Both the position numbers and the translations under genes were made by a program. Shown piece by piece: positions 41,155-50,874 of a DNA stretch of 64,000 bases. The notes beneath the pieces were generated by a model. It was not told the DNA's origin, did not search any database, and saw only the letters and a list, made by a program, of their open reading frames with translations. Source of the DNA: Rhodospirillales bacterium (lineage in GTDB: Bacteria > Pseudomonadota > Alphaproteobacteria > Micavibrionales > Micavibrionaceae); assembly GCA_020638295.1 (NCBI GenBank), contig JACKIU010000001.1, positions 310,001 to 374,000 on the forward strand, read 5' to 3'. Numbering within the stretch: position 1 is the first letter of the stretch; every line of letters begins with the position of its first letter.

Positions 41155-41607
41155 ATGCCTTATTTACTTCTTATCCTTGGTTTGATTATTGGCGGGTACG
41201 CGCTGTATCGCTTTTTTCTCAATGCCGAAGTTGCACAGATCAAAGCCGCATTTATTCTGGCGATTTTGGTCGTATTGTGTGCCTCGCTATTTACAATGGC
41301 TGTAATAGGGCGTTTACCTCAAGCATTAGGACTGCTGGTCGCCGTTGCGCCCTTGGCGGCGGGGCTGTGGAAAGCGCGGCGGGATGAACATGCCGAAACG
41401 CTGGAGCCGGGGCTGCACGATGAGGTGCGCACACGCGAAGAGGCGCTTGAAGTCTTGGGTCTTGAAAACGGTGCCAGCGAAAAAGAGATCAAGGCCGCTT
41501 ATAAACGGCTGATGCAGAAAGTGCATCCCGATCATGAGGGATCTGAGTGGATGGCCGCCAAACTCAACCAAGCACGAGACATCTTGTTAAAAACGCCCGA
41601 CGCCTGA
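41155..41607 (+). CDS. membrane-anchored J-domain protein
   Basis: A 150-residue protein with two hydrophobic segments (PYLLLILGLIIGGYALYRFF, then AAFILAILVVLCASLFTMAV) and a C-terminal J domain. The J domain is complete through EALEVLGLENGASEKEIKAA, YKRLMQKVHPDHEGS and the helix MAAKLNQARDILL, with the HPD motif that activates Hsp70. This is the architecture of alphaproteobacterial relatives of mitochondrial Tim14/Pam18. The start at 41155 removes an upstream stretch that overlaps pepP. Partner is presumably DnaK at the inner membrane. Confidence 0.8.
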   Translation: MPYLLLILGLIIGGYALYRFFLNAEVAQIKAAFILAILVVLCASLFTMAVIGRLPQALGLLVAVAPLAAGLWKARRDEHAETLEPGLHDEVRTREEALEVLGLENGASEKEIKAAYKRLMQKVHPDHEGSEWMAAKLNQARDILLKTPDA

Positions 41608-41643
41608 GATGGAAATATTACAGAAAAAGCCTTCCCTAAAATC

Positions 41644-41665
41644 CCCTCTCCCTCAAGGGAGAGGG
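41644..41665. repeat. CCCTCTCCCT palindrome
   Basis: CCCTCTCCCT (41644-41653) and AGGGAGAGGG (41656-41665) form a perfect 10-base stem with a two-base centre. It is followed by AATTTTAG and may terminate the J-protein transcript. The same core (CCCTCTCCC/GGGAGAGGG) is inside lepA at 61319-61339. Confidence 0.65.
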
Positions 41666-41722
41666 AATTTTAGAGGAAAGGCCCTACTTGCAAAAGCGGC
41701 TTAAGAATGCCAATAAGAAGCC

Positions 41723-42658
41723 ATGAGTAATTTACACATACGTCCCGTTCGTAAAGCTGTCTTCCCGGTTGCCGGGCTGGGCACACGGTTTTTGCCCGCC
41801 ACCAAGGTTATGCCGAAAGAAATGCTGCCGATTAACGATCGGCCGCTGATCCAGCATGTGTATGAAGAAGCGGTTGAGGCGGGGATTGAGGAATTCGTGT
41901 TTGTCACCGGGCGGCATAAGGAAATGCTGGAGGAGCATTTCGATTTCCAGCCTGAGTTGGAAGAAACGCTGCAATCGCGCGGGAAGACCGCCATGTTGGA
42001 CAAAGTGCGCTCGTCGGAAATCCCGGCGGGACGTTTATTCCTGACGCGCCAGCCCAAGCCTCTGGGCCTTGGGCATGCGGTGTGGTGTGCGGCCAAGCTG
42101 ATCGGCGATGAGCCGTTTGCCGTGTTGTTGCCCGATGTTCTGGTGCACGGCACGCCGGGCTGCCTCAAGCAGATGGTGGATGTTTATAATGGAACCGGCG
42201 GCAATGTGATTGCGGTTGAAGATGTGCCGCGCGGAGAGACCTTTAAATACGGGATTGTCGATACGGGCGGGCAAGACGCTGATCCGCAATTAAAGGCAAT
42301 GCCGGTTCAGGGGCTGGTTGAGAAACCCGCGCCAGAGGATTCGCCCTCCACCTTGTCGGTGATTGGCCGCTATATTTTACAGCCGGAAATTTTCGATCAT
42401 TTGTCCGCGTTTGAAACCGGCGCAGGCGGGGAGATTCAGCTGACTGATGCGATGGCTAAATTAATCGGCCCGCAAGCCTTTACTGCGATGCGTTTTACCG
42501 GGCAGAGCTATGATTCAGGAAGCCGCCTCGGCTTCATTCAGGCCAATATGGCCTATGCCTCACAAGACACTGAGATTGCTTCGGATGTTCGCCGAAGCAT
42601 TATCGAATTTGCCAACATGCTCAAGGAGAAAGACCAAACCAATGCAGCCGCTGAGTGA
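41723..42658 (+). CDS. galU: UTP-glucose-1-phosphate uridylyltransferase
   Basis: GalU makes UDP-glucose for envelope polysaccharides. FPVAGLGTRFLPATKVMPKE, DRPLIQHVYEEAVEAGIEEF, GLGHAVWCA and VEKPAPEDSPS are diagnostic. The length of 311 residues is normal. It overlaps the following phosphohexomutase gene by 17 bases, so glucose-1-phosphate production and use are coupled in one unit. Confidence 0.95.
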   Translation: MSNLHIRPVRKAVFPVAGLGTRFLPATKVMPKEMLPINDRPLIQHVYEEAVEAGIEEFVFVTGRHKEMLEEHFDFQPELEETLQSRGKTAMLDKVRSSEIPAGRLFLTRQPKPLGLGHAVWCAAKLIGDEPFAVLLPDVLVHGTPGCLKQMVDVYNGTGGNVIAVEDVPRGETFKYGIVDTGGQDADPQLKAMPVQGLVEKPAPEDSPSTLSVIGRYILQPEIFDHLSAFETGAGGEIQLTDAMAKLIGPQAFTAMRFTGQSYDSGSRLGFIQANMAYASQDTEIASDVRRSIIEFANMLKEKDQTNAAAE

Positions 42659-44078
42659 CCCGTTACAAAGTTTTGAACACCACGTTTTTAGCCCGACGAT
42701 CCTGCGTGAATATGATATTCGCGGGCAGATCGGCAAGGATCTGAGCAAGAAAGACGCCTATACGCTGGGGCTGGCGTTCGGGACGTACTTGCTGCGCGAT
42801 CTTGGCACGCCACAAGCCGAGGCGCGGGTGTGTGTCGGCTATGACGGGCGGGTGTCTTCACCGGGGCTGGCCGAGGCGCTGGTCAAGGGTTTGAGTGAGA
42901 CGGGCGTGGCTTGTGAGAATGTGGGCCTGGGCCCCTCCCCGATGCTGTATTTTGCAACCAAGGACCGTAAAGCCAGCGCCGGGATTATGGTCACGGGTTC
43001 GCACAACCCGGCTGATTATAACGGATTTAAGATGATGCTGGCCAATGGGCCGGTGTTTGGGACGCAGATACAGCGCCTCGGTGAGATTGCGCGGAAGGCC
43101 GATTTTGAAAGCGGGCACGGCAGCATTGCACAAATTGATGTGCGCGAAGAATATATCGCGCGACTGTTGAAAGATTTTACCGGAAAACGTGATTTAAAAG
43201 TCGCATGGGACGCCGGGAACGGGGCGGCGGGTGAAATTATGCGCTCGCTCACCGGCAAACTGCCCGGCGAGCATATTTTGCTGTTTGAAAAGATTGACGG
43301 GACATTCCCCAATCACCACCCCGATCCGACAGTGGATAAGAACCTCATTGATTTGCAGCAAGCGGTGAAGGAGAACGCCTGCGATCTGGGGATTGCTTTT
43401 GACGGGGACGGCGACCGGATCGGCGTGGTCAATGAAAAGGGCGACGTGCTGCGCTGTGATATTTTGATGACAATCTATGCACGTGAAGTGCTGGCCAATC
43501 ATCCGGGCGCGGCGATTATCGGGGATGTAAAATGTTCGGCGGTGATGTTTGACGAAATCAACCGTCTGGGCGGGCAAGGTGTGATGTGGAAGACCGGGCA
43601 TTCGCTGATTAAGGATAAGATGTCCGAACTGAAGTCGCCCTTGGCCGGGGAGCTTTCCGGTCATATCTTCTTTGCCGATAAATATTACGGGTTTGACGAT
43701 GCGCTGTATTGCGCAGTGCGATTGCTCAACGCCGTTGATGAGGCCGAGGGGCCGCTGTCATCCCTGACCAAGGGTTTGCCGGTGCTTTACAACACGCCGG
43801 AAGTGCGCGTCGATGTCGATGAGGAGCATAAATTCGGTGTTGTGCCGCAGATTATCACCTCGCTGAAAGCCGCCCTAGGCAATGAATACACGCTGGATGA
43901 TATTGACGGCATTCGCGTCAGCGGGCCGGATGGATGGTGGTTGTTGCGCCCATCCAATACGCAGGCCGTTTTGGTGTTTCGCGCAGAAAGCCCTAGCCCG
44001 GAAGGTTTAGAGCGGCTAAAAGAGATGGCCAAGGCTGAGGTTGAAGCGCTCGGCTTTGCAATGAATTTTGAGCATTAA
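42642..44078 (+). CDS. phosphomannomutase/phosphoglucomutase
   Basis: A 478-residue alpha-D-phosphohexomutase of the AlgC/ManB type, interconverting hexose 6- and 1-phosphates. It has the start TILREYDIRGQIGKDLS, the phosphoserine loop VTGSHNPADYNGFKM, the metal site FDGDGDRIGV, the sugar loop GELSGHIFF and the phosphate-binding end RPSNTQAVLVFRAES. The ATG at 42642 follows AAGGAG and lies inside the galU end. Together with GalU it supplies sugar nucleotides for surface glycans. Confidence 0.92.
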   Translation: MQPLSDPLQSFEHHVFSPTILREYDIRGQIGKDLSKKDAYTLGLAFGTYLLRDLGTPQAEARVCVGYDGRVSSPGLAEALVKGLSETGVACENVGLGPSPMLYFATKDRKASAGIMVTGSHNPADYNGFKMMLANGPVFGTQIQRLGEIARKADFESGHGSIAQIDVREEYIARLLKDFTGKRDLKVAWDAGNGAAGEIMRSLTGKLPGEHILLFEKIDGTFPNHHPDPTVDKNLIDLQQAVKENACDLGIAFDGDGDRIGVVNEKGDVLRCDILMTIYAREVLANHPGAAIIGDVKCSAVMFDEINRLGGQGVMWKTGHSLIKDKMSELKSPLAGELSGHIFFADKYYGFDDALYCAVRLLNAVDEAEGPLSSLTKGLPVLYNTPEVRVDVDEEHKFGVVPQIITSLKAALGNEYTLDDIDGIRVSGPDGWWLLRPSNTQAVLVFRAESPSPEGLERLKEMAKAEVEALGFAMNFEH

Positions 44079-44090
44079 GAGGATTATTTT

Positions 44091-44738
44091 ATGAGCACAC
44101 CGATTGATACCGGGCTTCTGGAACTGTTGGCTTCAAAAATCTGTCATGATTTGATCAGCCCGATTGGCGCGGTCAATAACGGGATCGAGTTTTTGACCGA
44201 GATGGGCGCGGATGCCGGGGATGAGGTGACCGACCTGATCGCATTCAGCGCCTCGCAAGCTTCGGCCAAGCTAAAAGCGTATCGCATGGCCTATGGCGCA
44301 GGCGGCGCGGATGATTCCATCAAGCCGGAAGAAGCTCATCAAGCCATTCAAGACATCGTCGGAGCGGAAAAGAAAATCACACAAAGCTGGGACCCTTACG
44401 GTGATCTGGGATATGAAGATCGCCCGAAAGCCTTTTGCAAGATGCTGGTCTGCGCGCTCTTGCTGGGCATGGATTGTCTGCCAAAGGGCGGGACGCTGAG
44501 CGTTGGTGCGGGCGCAAATGCGAATTTGACCCTAGTTTCAGCCAAGGGACCGGATGCGAGCATTCGTGAGGGCAATGCGGCGGCGCTGAATCTTTCTATG
44601 CCGCGCGGTCAATTAGAGCCAAAATATGTGCATGCCTATATTACCGGGGTTCTGGCCGAGCATTACGGTTACAAACTCTCCGTCACGAAAACCGGCGACG
44701 ATAGCGTTGAAATCACCATGCAGCTTCCCGCCGCGTAA
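44091..44738 (+). CDS. chpT: histidine phosphotransferase ChpT
   Basis: A 215-residue protein of the ChpT type. SKICHDLISPIGAVNNGIEF holds the phosphorylatable His (His19) in a histidine-kinase-like dimerisation helix. The C-terminal half resembles a degenerate ATPase domain with no clear nucleotide motifs, as in ChpT. ChpT passes phosphate from CckA to CtrA and CpdR and so controls the CtrA present at 10102. RBS GAGGATTATTTT precedes the ATG. It lies between sugar-nucleotide genes and the che operon. Confidence 0.88.
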   Translation: MSTPIDTGLLELLASKICHDLISPIGAVNNGIEFLTEMGADAGDEVTDLIAFSASQASAKLKAYRMAYGAGGADDSIKPEEAHQAIQDIVGAEKKITQSWDPYGDLGYEDRPKAFCKMLVCALLLGMDCLPKGGTLSVGAGANANLTLVSAKGPDASIREGNAAALNLSMPRGQLEPKYVHAYITGVLAEHYGYKLSVTKTGDDSVEITMQLPAA

Positions 44739-45017
44739 AACTCGCGCATTCACATCACAAAACTCCTGAAGCGAATACACCCGCACGTAAAATGAAAAAT
44801 TTTCTGTGTTTTTTCGCTTATGCTATTCTGAATCCTTGTCAGATCGTATAGACTGGTGCGCGTGCCTGCGTATCTTTAATTTTTCTGCGTATCCCTTGAT
44901 TTCATGATGACATAATACTTTAAGTCCGACTTAGGGATTTTTTGTTATTCTATTGAGATCGCCACATAAAAAGCATCAAAACCGCATCATAGAAGATGGT
45001 GCATGGGAGATATCGCT

Positions 45018-47873
45018 ATGGATGATTTGATTGTCGAGTTTTTGACGGAAACCAATGAAAGCCTGGATGAGCTGGATCTGGATATCGTTAATCTGGAACA
45101 AAATCCGAATGACAAAGACCTGCTGTCGAAAATCTTCCGTCTGATGCACACGATTAAAGGGACTTGCGGCTTTTTGGGCTTGCCGCGACTGGAAAAATGC
45201 GCACACCACGCGGAAAATGTTCTGGGGCGCTTTCGTGACGGCGATCTGGAAGTTACGCCCGACTATGTGACGCTTATCCTTGAATCGATTGACCGGATTA
45301 AACTGATTGTCGGCGGGCTGGGGGAAACCGGCTCCGAGCCGGAAGGCGATGATTCCGAACTGATTGAAAAGCTGGATGCCGTCTACGAAGGCCGCGATGG
45401 TGGTGGAGATGCTCCCGCAGCCGAGGAAGCGCCGCCGGTTGAAGAAACGAGTGCGCCAGCCGAAGGCGGCGGGTGTTTAACGCAGGAAGAACTTGATGCT
45501 CTGGAAGCGGCCTTTCAGGCGGCCGACGGACCGGCGGAATTTGCGCTCAAAGAGATGCCGGATCAAGCAGCGACTCCTGCCGCCACGCCCGAACCGCCAA
45601 AAGCCGAAGCCGCACCAAAATCTGCCGCACCCGCTCCTGTTGCGAGTGATCCGCCTGCGAAAGCCGCCGCCGTTTCCACACAGACCTTGCGCGTCAATGT
45701 TGATGTGCTGGAAAACCTGATGACGATGGTCAGCGAGATGGTGTTGACCCGCAACCAGCTGATCCAAATTTTACGCCAGAATTCCGACAGTGAGTTTTCC
45801 GCACCTTTGCAACGTCTGAACCATGTGGTTTCCGACTTGCAGGAAGGCGTGATGAAAACCCGGATGCAGCCGATCGGCAATGCGTGGTCGAAGCTGCCGC
45901 GGATTATTCGCGATCTGGCCATTGAACTGAACAAGAAGATCGAACTGGAGATGAGGGGGCAAGATACCGAGCTTGACCGTCAGGTTCTGGAACTGATCAA
46001 GGACCCGCTGACCCATATGGTGCGCAATTCCGGCGATCACGGCATTGAAGACCCGGCCACCCGTAAGGCTGCCGGTAAGCCGGAAACAGGTACGATTTTG
46101 CTGCATGCTTTTCATGAAGGCGGGCACATCATTATTCAGATTTCCGACGACGGTAAAGGATTGCCGCTGGACAAAATCAAGGCCAAAGCGCTGGCCAACG
46201 GACTGGCGACCGCCGAAGAGCTGGAAGAGATGTCGGCAAACCAGATCAACCAGTTTATTTTCAATGCCGGGTTCTCTACGGCCGAGAAGGTCACCTCGGT
46301 TTCCGGGCGCGGTGTCGGCATGGATGTAGTGCGCACCAATATCGAGAAAATCGGCGGGTCGATTGAGTTGAAATCGACGGAGGGGAAAGGCTCGACCTTT
46401 ACTATTAAAATTCCGCTAACGCTGGCGATCGTCTCGGCGTTGATTGTCGAGTCTGCGAAAGAGCGTTTTGCCATTCCGCAACTGGCGGTGCGCGAGCTGG
46501 TGATGGCCTCGGAAGATGGCGACAACCGCATCGAAACGATTAAGGGCACGCCGGTGTTCCGTCTGCGCGATCGTTTGCTGCCGCTGATTTCGCTGTCCGA
46601 TTTGCTGAAGCTTGCCTCCCCCGCATCGGCGCAAAAGACGGCTATCACACCTAAACATGGAGACGAAGATGCTTCCGTTGACGCCGATGCTGCGGTCAAA
46701 GCGGTGCATGAGCCTGTGGCTGAAAGGCGTCACCAGTATATTGTCGTGACACAGGTGGGGAATCACGATTTCGGCATTATTGTCGACCGAGTTTTCGATA
46801 CCGAGGAAATCGTTGTCAAACCCGTGGCGAAAATCCTGCGAGATATCGAGCTGTTCTCAGGCAATACGATTTTGGGTGACGGAAGCGTGATTATGATTCT
46901 GGACCCCAACGGCATTGCCAAAAATATCGGACAGATCGATGCGGCCGACAGCATGGCTGCAATGGAAACCGAGAGTGCATACGAGCGGCAGGGGGAAAAA
47001 ACGACGCTGCTGCTGTTTGCAGCCGGAAACAAAACGCCGAAAGCCGTTCCGCTTTCTCTGGTCGCCCGATTGGAGAATATCGATGTCGGCACTATCGAGC
47101 GCTCGGGCGGGCGAAGCATGATCCAATATCGCGGCAAGCTGATGCCGCTGATGCCGTTTGATCCGCGGGTTGAGATTGGCGAGAGCGGTGAAAAACCTGT
47201 CTTGGTGTTTACTGATGGCGGCCGCTCCATGGGCATCGTTGTCGATGAAATTATTGATATCAAAGAAGAGTATATCGATATGCAAATCGATGGCGGACAA
47301 GGCGGCCTGATGGGCAGCGCGATTATTGACGGCAAGGCCACCGACATTGTCGATGTCGGTCACTTCCTGCAGTCAAACGGGAACAACTGGTTTAAAGATC
47401 ATGACGATACGCCATTCAGCAACGCGGCGGATGCCAGCAAGAAGAAAACGAACGGTCATGCCAAAAAGCGCGTATTGCTGGTCGATGACAGCCCGTTCTT
47501 CCGTAATATGCTGACGCCGCTTTTGAGCGTGGCCGGTTATGATGTTGTTTCGTTGGAAAGCCCACACGCCGCACTGGATATGTGCAACAAAGGCGCGGAA
47601 TTCGATGTGATTATCAGTGACATCGAAATGCCGGATATGGACGGTTTTGAGTTTGCAGAAAAAGTTAAAACCGAGACGAGCTGGAAGGAAACGCCGATGC
47701 TGGCTCTGACTTCACATGCGACGCAGAAAGATATCGACCGCGGGATGAGCGTCGGCTTTTCCAAGTATATCGCCAAGTTCGACCGCGATACCTTGCTCAA
47801 TACGATTTCGCAAACGCTGGTTGAGCAACAGCAAAATTCAGATCCATCCGTGTCACAGGGAGAGGTTGCATGA
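45018..47873 (+). CDS. cheA: hybrid chemotaxis histidine kinase CheA with a receiver domain
   Basis: A 951-residue kinase. Domains in order: HPt with His44 (LMHTIKGTCGFLG); a long acidic/Pro-Ala linker (about 130-225); dimerisation helices (VDVLENLMTMVSEMVLTRNQ); HATPase (MVRNSGDHGIEDP, ISDDGKGLPLDKIK, SGRGVGMDVVRTNIEKIGG); a CheW-like domain from about 475; a second CheW-like domain at about 655-790 (VPLSLVARLENIDV, then MGIVVDEIIDIKEEYI); and a C-terminal receiver with Asp868 (DVIISDIEMPDMDG). The ATG at 45018 has GGAG eight bases before it. It phosphorylates CheY and CheB when engaged by receptors through CheW. The double CheW-like module with a fused receiver is less common. Confidence 0.93.
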   Translation: MDDLIVEFLTETNESLDELDLDIVNLEQNPNDKDLLSKIFRLMHTIKGTCGFLGLPRLEKCAHHAENVLGRFRDGDLEVTPDYVTLILESIDRIKLIVGGLGETGSEPEGDDSELIEKLDAVYEGRDGGGDAPAAEEAPPVEETSAPAEGGGCLTQEELDALEAAFQAADGPAEFALKEMPDQAATPAATPEPPKAEAAPKSAAPAPVASDPPAKAAAVSTQTLRVNVDVLENLMTMVSEMVLTRNQLIQILRQNSDSEFSAPLQRLNHVVSDLQEGVMKTRMQPIGNAWSKLPRIIRDLAIELNKKIELEMRGQDTELDRQVLELIKDPLTHMVRNSGDHGIEDPATRKAAGKPETGTILLHAFHEGGHIIIQISDDGKGLPLDKIKAKALANGLATAEELEEMSANQINQFIFNAGFSTAEKVTSVSGRGVGMDVVRTNIEKIGGSIELKSTEGKGSTFTIKIPLTLAIVSALIVESAKERFAIPQLAVRELVMASEDGDNRIETIKGTPVFRLRDRLLPLISLSDLLKLASPASAQKTAITPKHGDEDASVDADAAVKAVHEPVAERRHQYIVVTQVGNHDFGIIVDRVFDTEEIVVKPVAKILRDIELFSGNTILGDGSVIMILDPNGIAKNIGQIDAADSMAAMETESAYERQGEKTTLLLFAAGNKTPKAVPLSLVARLENIDVGTIERSGGRSMIQYRGKLMPLMPFDPRVEIGESGEKPVLVFTDGGRSMGIVVDEIIDIKEEYIDMQIDGGQGGLMGSAIIDGKATDIVDVGHFLQSNGNNWFKDHDDTPFSNAADASKKKTNGHAKKRVLLVDDSPFFRNMLTPLLSVAGYDVVSLESPHAALDMCNKGAEFDVIISDIEMPDMDGFEFAEKVKTETSWKETPMLALTSHATQKDIDRGMSVGFSKYIAKFDRDTLLNTISQTLVEQQQNSDPSVSQGEVA

Positions 47874-48352
47874 GCGCAGAGACATTAACCTATGAGGACG
47901 CCGAGCGGGCGCATAATTCCCAGTCCAAGGAATTCCTGACCATCATTATCGCCGGGCAGCGTTTTGGCATTCCGATTTTGCAGGTTCAGGACGTGCTGGG
48001 CGAACAGGCCGTCACCAGAATTCCTTTGGCCCCGCCTGAAGTCGCGGGCTCTTTGAATTTGCGCGGGCGCATCGTGACGGCGATTGATGTACGCCGCCGT
48101 CTGGGCATTGACTCCTGCGAGAAGTATAAAAACTCCGGTATGGGCGTCGTTGTCGAGCATGAGAATGAGCTTTACAGCCTGATTATCGACGAAGTCGGCG
48201 ATGTTTTGCACCTTAAGGATGAGAATTTTGAATCCACCCCCACCACGCTCGATCCTTTGTGGCGTGAAATTTCTTCCGGTATATACCGTCTGGAAGGCGA
48301 ATTGCTGGTTATTCTTGATGTTCCGAAATTTGTCAGCAGCGTACATAGTTGA
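47870..48352 (+). CDS. cheW: chemotaxis coupling protein CheW
   Basis: A 160-residue CheW domain linking receptors to CheA. EFLTIIIAGQRFGIPILQVQ, the LNLRGRIVTAIDVRRRLG loop and the VVVEHENELYSLIIDEVGDV strands are typical. It overlaps the cheA stop by four bases (ATGA). No receptor gene lies in the window, so the signal inputs are elsewhere. Confidence 0.92.
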   Translation: MSAETLTYEDAERAHNSQSKEFLTIIIAGQRFGIPILQVQDVLGEQAVTRIPLAPPEVAGSLNLRGRIVTAIDVRRRLGIDSCEKYKNSGMGVVVEHENELYSLIIDEVGDVLHLKDENFESTPTTLDPLWREISSGIYRLEGELLVILDVPKFVSSVHS

Positions 48353-48376
48353 TTTTTCTTTAAGATATTTGTTTTA

Positions 48377-48391
48377 TTAAATGATTTTTAA
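48377..48391. promoter_or_regulatory. candidate CtrA box before cheY
   Basis: TTAA (48377-48380) and TTAA (48388-48391) are exactly seven bases apart, the CtrA full-site spacing, 45 bases before the cheY start. A further TTAA lies at 48360. The region is AT-rich, so chance is possible. Confidence 0.4.
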
Positions 48392-48435
48392 GTTCAACTG
48401 CTTCATAATTGAGTGAAATTCGAGGGGGCCCCAAC

Positions 48436-48813
48436 ATGAAATCTTGTCTTATTGTTGATGACAGCCGCGTTGTGCGTAAAGTTGCCCGGCGCATTGCCGA
48501 AGATTTAGGCTTTGAATGCGACGAAGCCGAAGACGGTCAAAAGGCCTATGAGGCCTGTCAGGCCAAAATGCCTGATGCAATTTTGCTGGACTGGAATATG
48601 CCGGTGATGAGCGGAATTGAGTTTTTGGAAAAGCTCAGAGAAATGGATAACGGCGCTTCTCCGAAAGTTGTATTCTGCACGACAGAAAATGACATGAGCC
48701 ATATTCAGCGCGCCATTCAGGCCGGGGCCAATGAGTATATTATGAAGCCGTTCGACAGCGAGATCATTGAATCGAAATTCATTCAAATCGGCTTACTTGA
48801 CAAACCGGCATAA
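48436..48813 (+). CDS. cheY: chemotaxis response regulator CheY
   Basis: A 125-residue single receiver domain. LIVDDSRVVRKVARR holds the acidic pair, Asp52 (LLDWNMPVMSGIEF) is the phosphorylation site, and YIMKPFDSEI gives the conserved Lys. CheY-P binds the flagellar switch to change rotation. The start at 48436 follows GAGGGGG; a longer TTG-initiated form would include that ribosome site. It lies 83 bases after cheW with a possible CtrA box between. Confidence 0.93.
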   Translation: MKSCLIVDDSRVVRKVARRIAEDLGFECDEAEDGQKAYEACQAKMPDAILLDWNMPVMSGIEFLEKLREMDNGASPKVVFCTTENDMSHIQRAIQAGANEYIMKPFDSEIIESKFIQIGLLDKPA

Positions 48814-48852
48814 ATTTTTGAGTAGAGTAAATAGAAGGGTTTTTCTAAACAC

Positions 48853-49953
48853 ATGGATTCGTCTCCAGATAAGCAAATACACGTCATGCTCGTCGATGAT
48901 TCGGCGGTTATTCGCGGCGCGCTCAGCCGCATTCTCGAAGAAGCCCCGGACATCAAGGTTGTCGCGTCGGTCGCCAACGGTGAAATGGGCATAGGCTCAG
49001 CCAGAAAGTACCAGCCGCATATTGTTATTTTGGATATTGAAATGCCGATCATGGACGGCATCGTGGCGTTGCCTAAAATTCTTGAGGCCAGCCCGAATTC
49101 AAAAGTGATTATGTTTTCTTCCCTGACGGAAAAAGGGGCTGATATTTCCTTGAAAGCCCTTTCTCTGGGGGCTGTTGAGTGTATCGTTAAGCCTTCAAGC
49201 GCCAGCGGCGTCGGTCAAGGCTCTGAGTTTCAAAAAAACCTGCTTGCCACTGTTCGCGGGCTGGTTCCGCAAGGCGAGCGCACTGCAACCGCGGGCGTTA
49301 GGCCCACTGCGCCTGCTGCACCGGCCGCTGGCAGCGTTGAAAGTTTTTCCCTGCGCTCCCAAATCGGGGTTTTCCCCGGCAAGCCCGCCATATTGGCCAT
49401 CGGCTCTTCAACCGGCGGGCCGCAGGCTTTGTTCGAGGTTATAAAAAGCTTCAAGGGTTTCGACATTCCGATTGTGATTACCCAGCATATGCCGGCGACT
49501 TTCACCAAAATCCTTGCCGAACATATCGGTCAGCAAACCGGTGTTGAAGCGCATGAGGGTGCCGAAGGGATGAAGGTTGAAAAAGGCAAAGCCTATGTCG
49601 CCCCCGGCGGTCACCACATGAAAATCGTGAAAGAGGGGCTTGATCTTGTGATCCGCCTTGATGACGGTCCACCGGAGAATTTTTGTAAACCCTCGGTTGA
49701 GCCCATGTTTCGCAGTGTGATCGATGTTTTCGGCAATAAAGTCTACGGCCTGATCCTGACCGGTATGGGGAATGACGGCATTGGCGCGGGTAAATTGTTG
49801 AACGATGGCGGCGGGCATCTTGTCGCCCAGGATAAGGCCACCAGTGTTGTCTGGGGGATGCCGGGCGCGGTGGCCAAGGCCGGGTATTGTACGTTTGTTT
49901 TACCACTGAATGAAATCGGTCCGCATATTCGTAGAGCGGTGATGGGATCATAA
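48853..49953 (+). CDS. cheB: chemotaxis protein-glutamate methylesterase CheB
   Basis: A 366-residue receiver-plus-esterase protein. The receiver has Asp61 (VILDIEMPIMDG). After a Pro/Ala linker (about 145-170) comes the esterase with the catalytic Ser in AIGSSTGGPQAL, His in ITQHMPATFT and Asp in LTGMGNDGIGA. It removes methyl groups from (or deamidates) chemoreceptors when phosphorylated by CheA, opposing CheR immediately downstream. Confidence 0.95.
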   Translation: MDSSPDKQIHVMLVDDSAVIRGALSRILEEAPDIKVVASVANGEMGIGSARKYQPHIVILDIEMPIMDGIVALPKILEASPNSKVIMFSSLTEKGADISLKALSLGAVECIVKPSSASGVGQGSEFQKNLLATVRGLVPQGERTATAGVRPTAPAAPAAGSVESFSLRSQIGVFPGKPAILAIGSSTGGPQALFEVIKSFKGFDIPIVITQHMPATFTKILAEHIGQQTGVEAHEGAEGMKVEKGKAYVAPGGHHMKIVKEGLDLVIRLDDGPPENFCKPSVEPMFRSVIDVFGNKVYGLILTGMGNDGIGAGKLLNDGGGHLVAQDKATSVVWGMPGAVAKAGYCTFVLPLNEIGPHIRRAVMGS

Positions 49954-49954
49954 A

Positions 49955-50815
49955 ATGAAAATTACAGATTTTGATATTTATAAAGATCTTTTGAAGGAAA
50001 AATCTGGGCTGGTTTTGAGTCAGGATAAATCCTACCTGCTGGAATCGCGCCTGAACCCGGTGGCCAAAAAATGGGGCTATGACTCACTGGATGCGATGAC
50101 GATGGCTATTCACGGCGTTCCCGACAAGGAATTGATCCGCGATATCGTTGAGGCGATGACCACGAATGAGACATCGTTTTTCCGCGATAGCCGCCCATTC
50201 GACATTTTTAAAGAGACCGTGCTAACCTATATGAAAAGCGCGCGCAACACACGACGGCGAGTGCGAATCTGGTGTGCGGCGGCCTCTAGCGGACAGGAAC
50301 CCTATACGATTGCCATGCTGCTCAAAGAGGCGGCGGCCGATTTCCCGGGCTGGAGCTTTGAGATTGTCGCAACGGACATTTCCCATGATATCCTTACTCA
50401 GGCGCGCGAGGGGCGGTATACACAATTTGAAGTCCAGCGCGGCCTGCCAATTCAGCTGTTGGTGAAATATTTTACACAGGATGATAGCCGCTGGCAGCTC
50501 AATGACGATATCCGCAAAATGGTGAAATACGACTATTTTAACCTGCTCGACCCCATGACCAGACTGGGGACGTTTGACATTATCTTTTGCCGAAACGTTC
50601 TGATTTACTTTGATGAACCGACAAAGGGCATGGTTCTGGGGAATATGGCCAAGCAGATCGAAAAAGACGGATTCCTGTTCCTCGGCGGTGCGGAAACGGT
50701 TTTGGGCATTACCGATGCGTTCAAGCCTGTGCCGGACAGACGCGGCCTTTATGCCGTTGTTGAAAGCCCGCATCTGCAATCTTCTGCGCAAACCGGTACG
50801 CAAGCCCTTGCCTAA
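49955..50815 (+). CDS. cheR: chemotaxis protein methyltransferase CheR
   Basis: A 286-residue SAM-dependent methyltransferase that methylates chemoreceptor glutamates. The helical N-terminal domain is followed by MTTNETSFFRDSRPFDIFKE, the SAM loop IWCAAASSGQEPYTIAML, IVATDISHDILTQAREGRY and FDIIFCRNVLIYFD. It starts one base after the cheB stop (TAAAATG). It is the last gene of the che cluster; purH follows as a separate unit. Confidence 0.95.
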   Translation: MKITDFDIYKDLLKEKSGLVLSQDKSYLLESRLNPVAKKWGYDSLDAMTMAIHGVPDKELIRDIVEAMTTNETSFFRDSRPFDIFKETVLTYMKSARNTRRRVRIWCAAASSGQEPYTIAMLLKEAAADFPGWSFEIVATDISHDILTQAREGRYTQFEVQRGLPIQLLVKYFTQDDSRWQLNDDIRKMVKYDYFNLLDPMTRLGTFDIIFCRNVLIYFDEPTKGMVLGNMAKQIEKDGFLFLGGAETVLGITDAFKPVPDRRGLYAVVESPHLQSSAQTGTQALA

Positions 50816-50874
50816 ATCGGTTTAAAGGCTTAAATAGGCACGTCTGTAACCCTTAAAATATAAGAGACGTGTCC

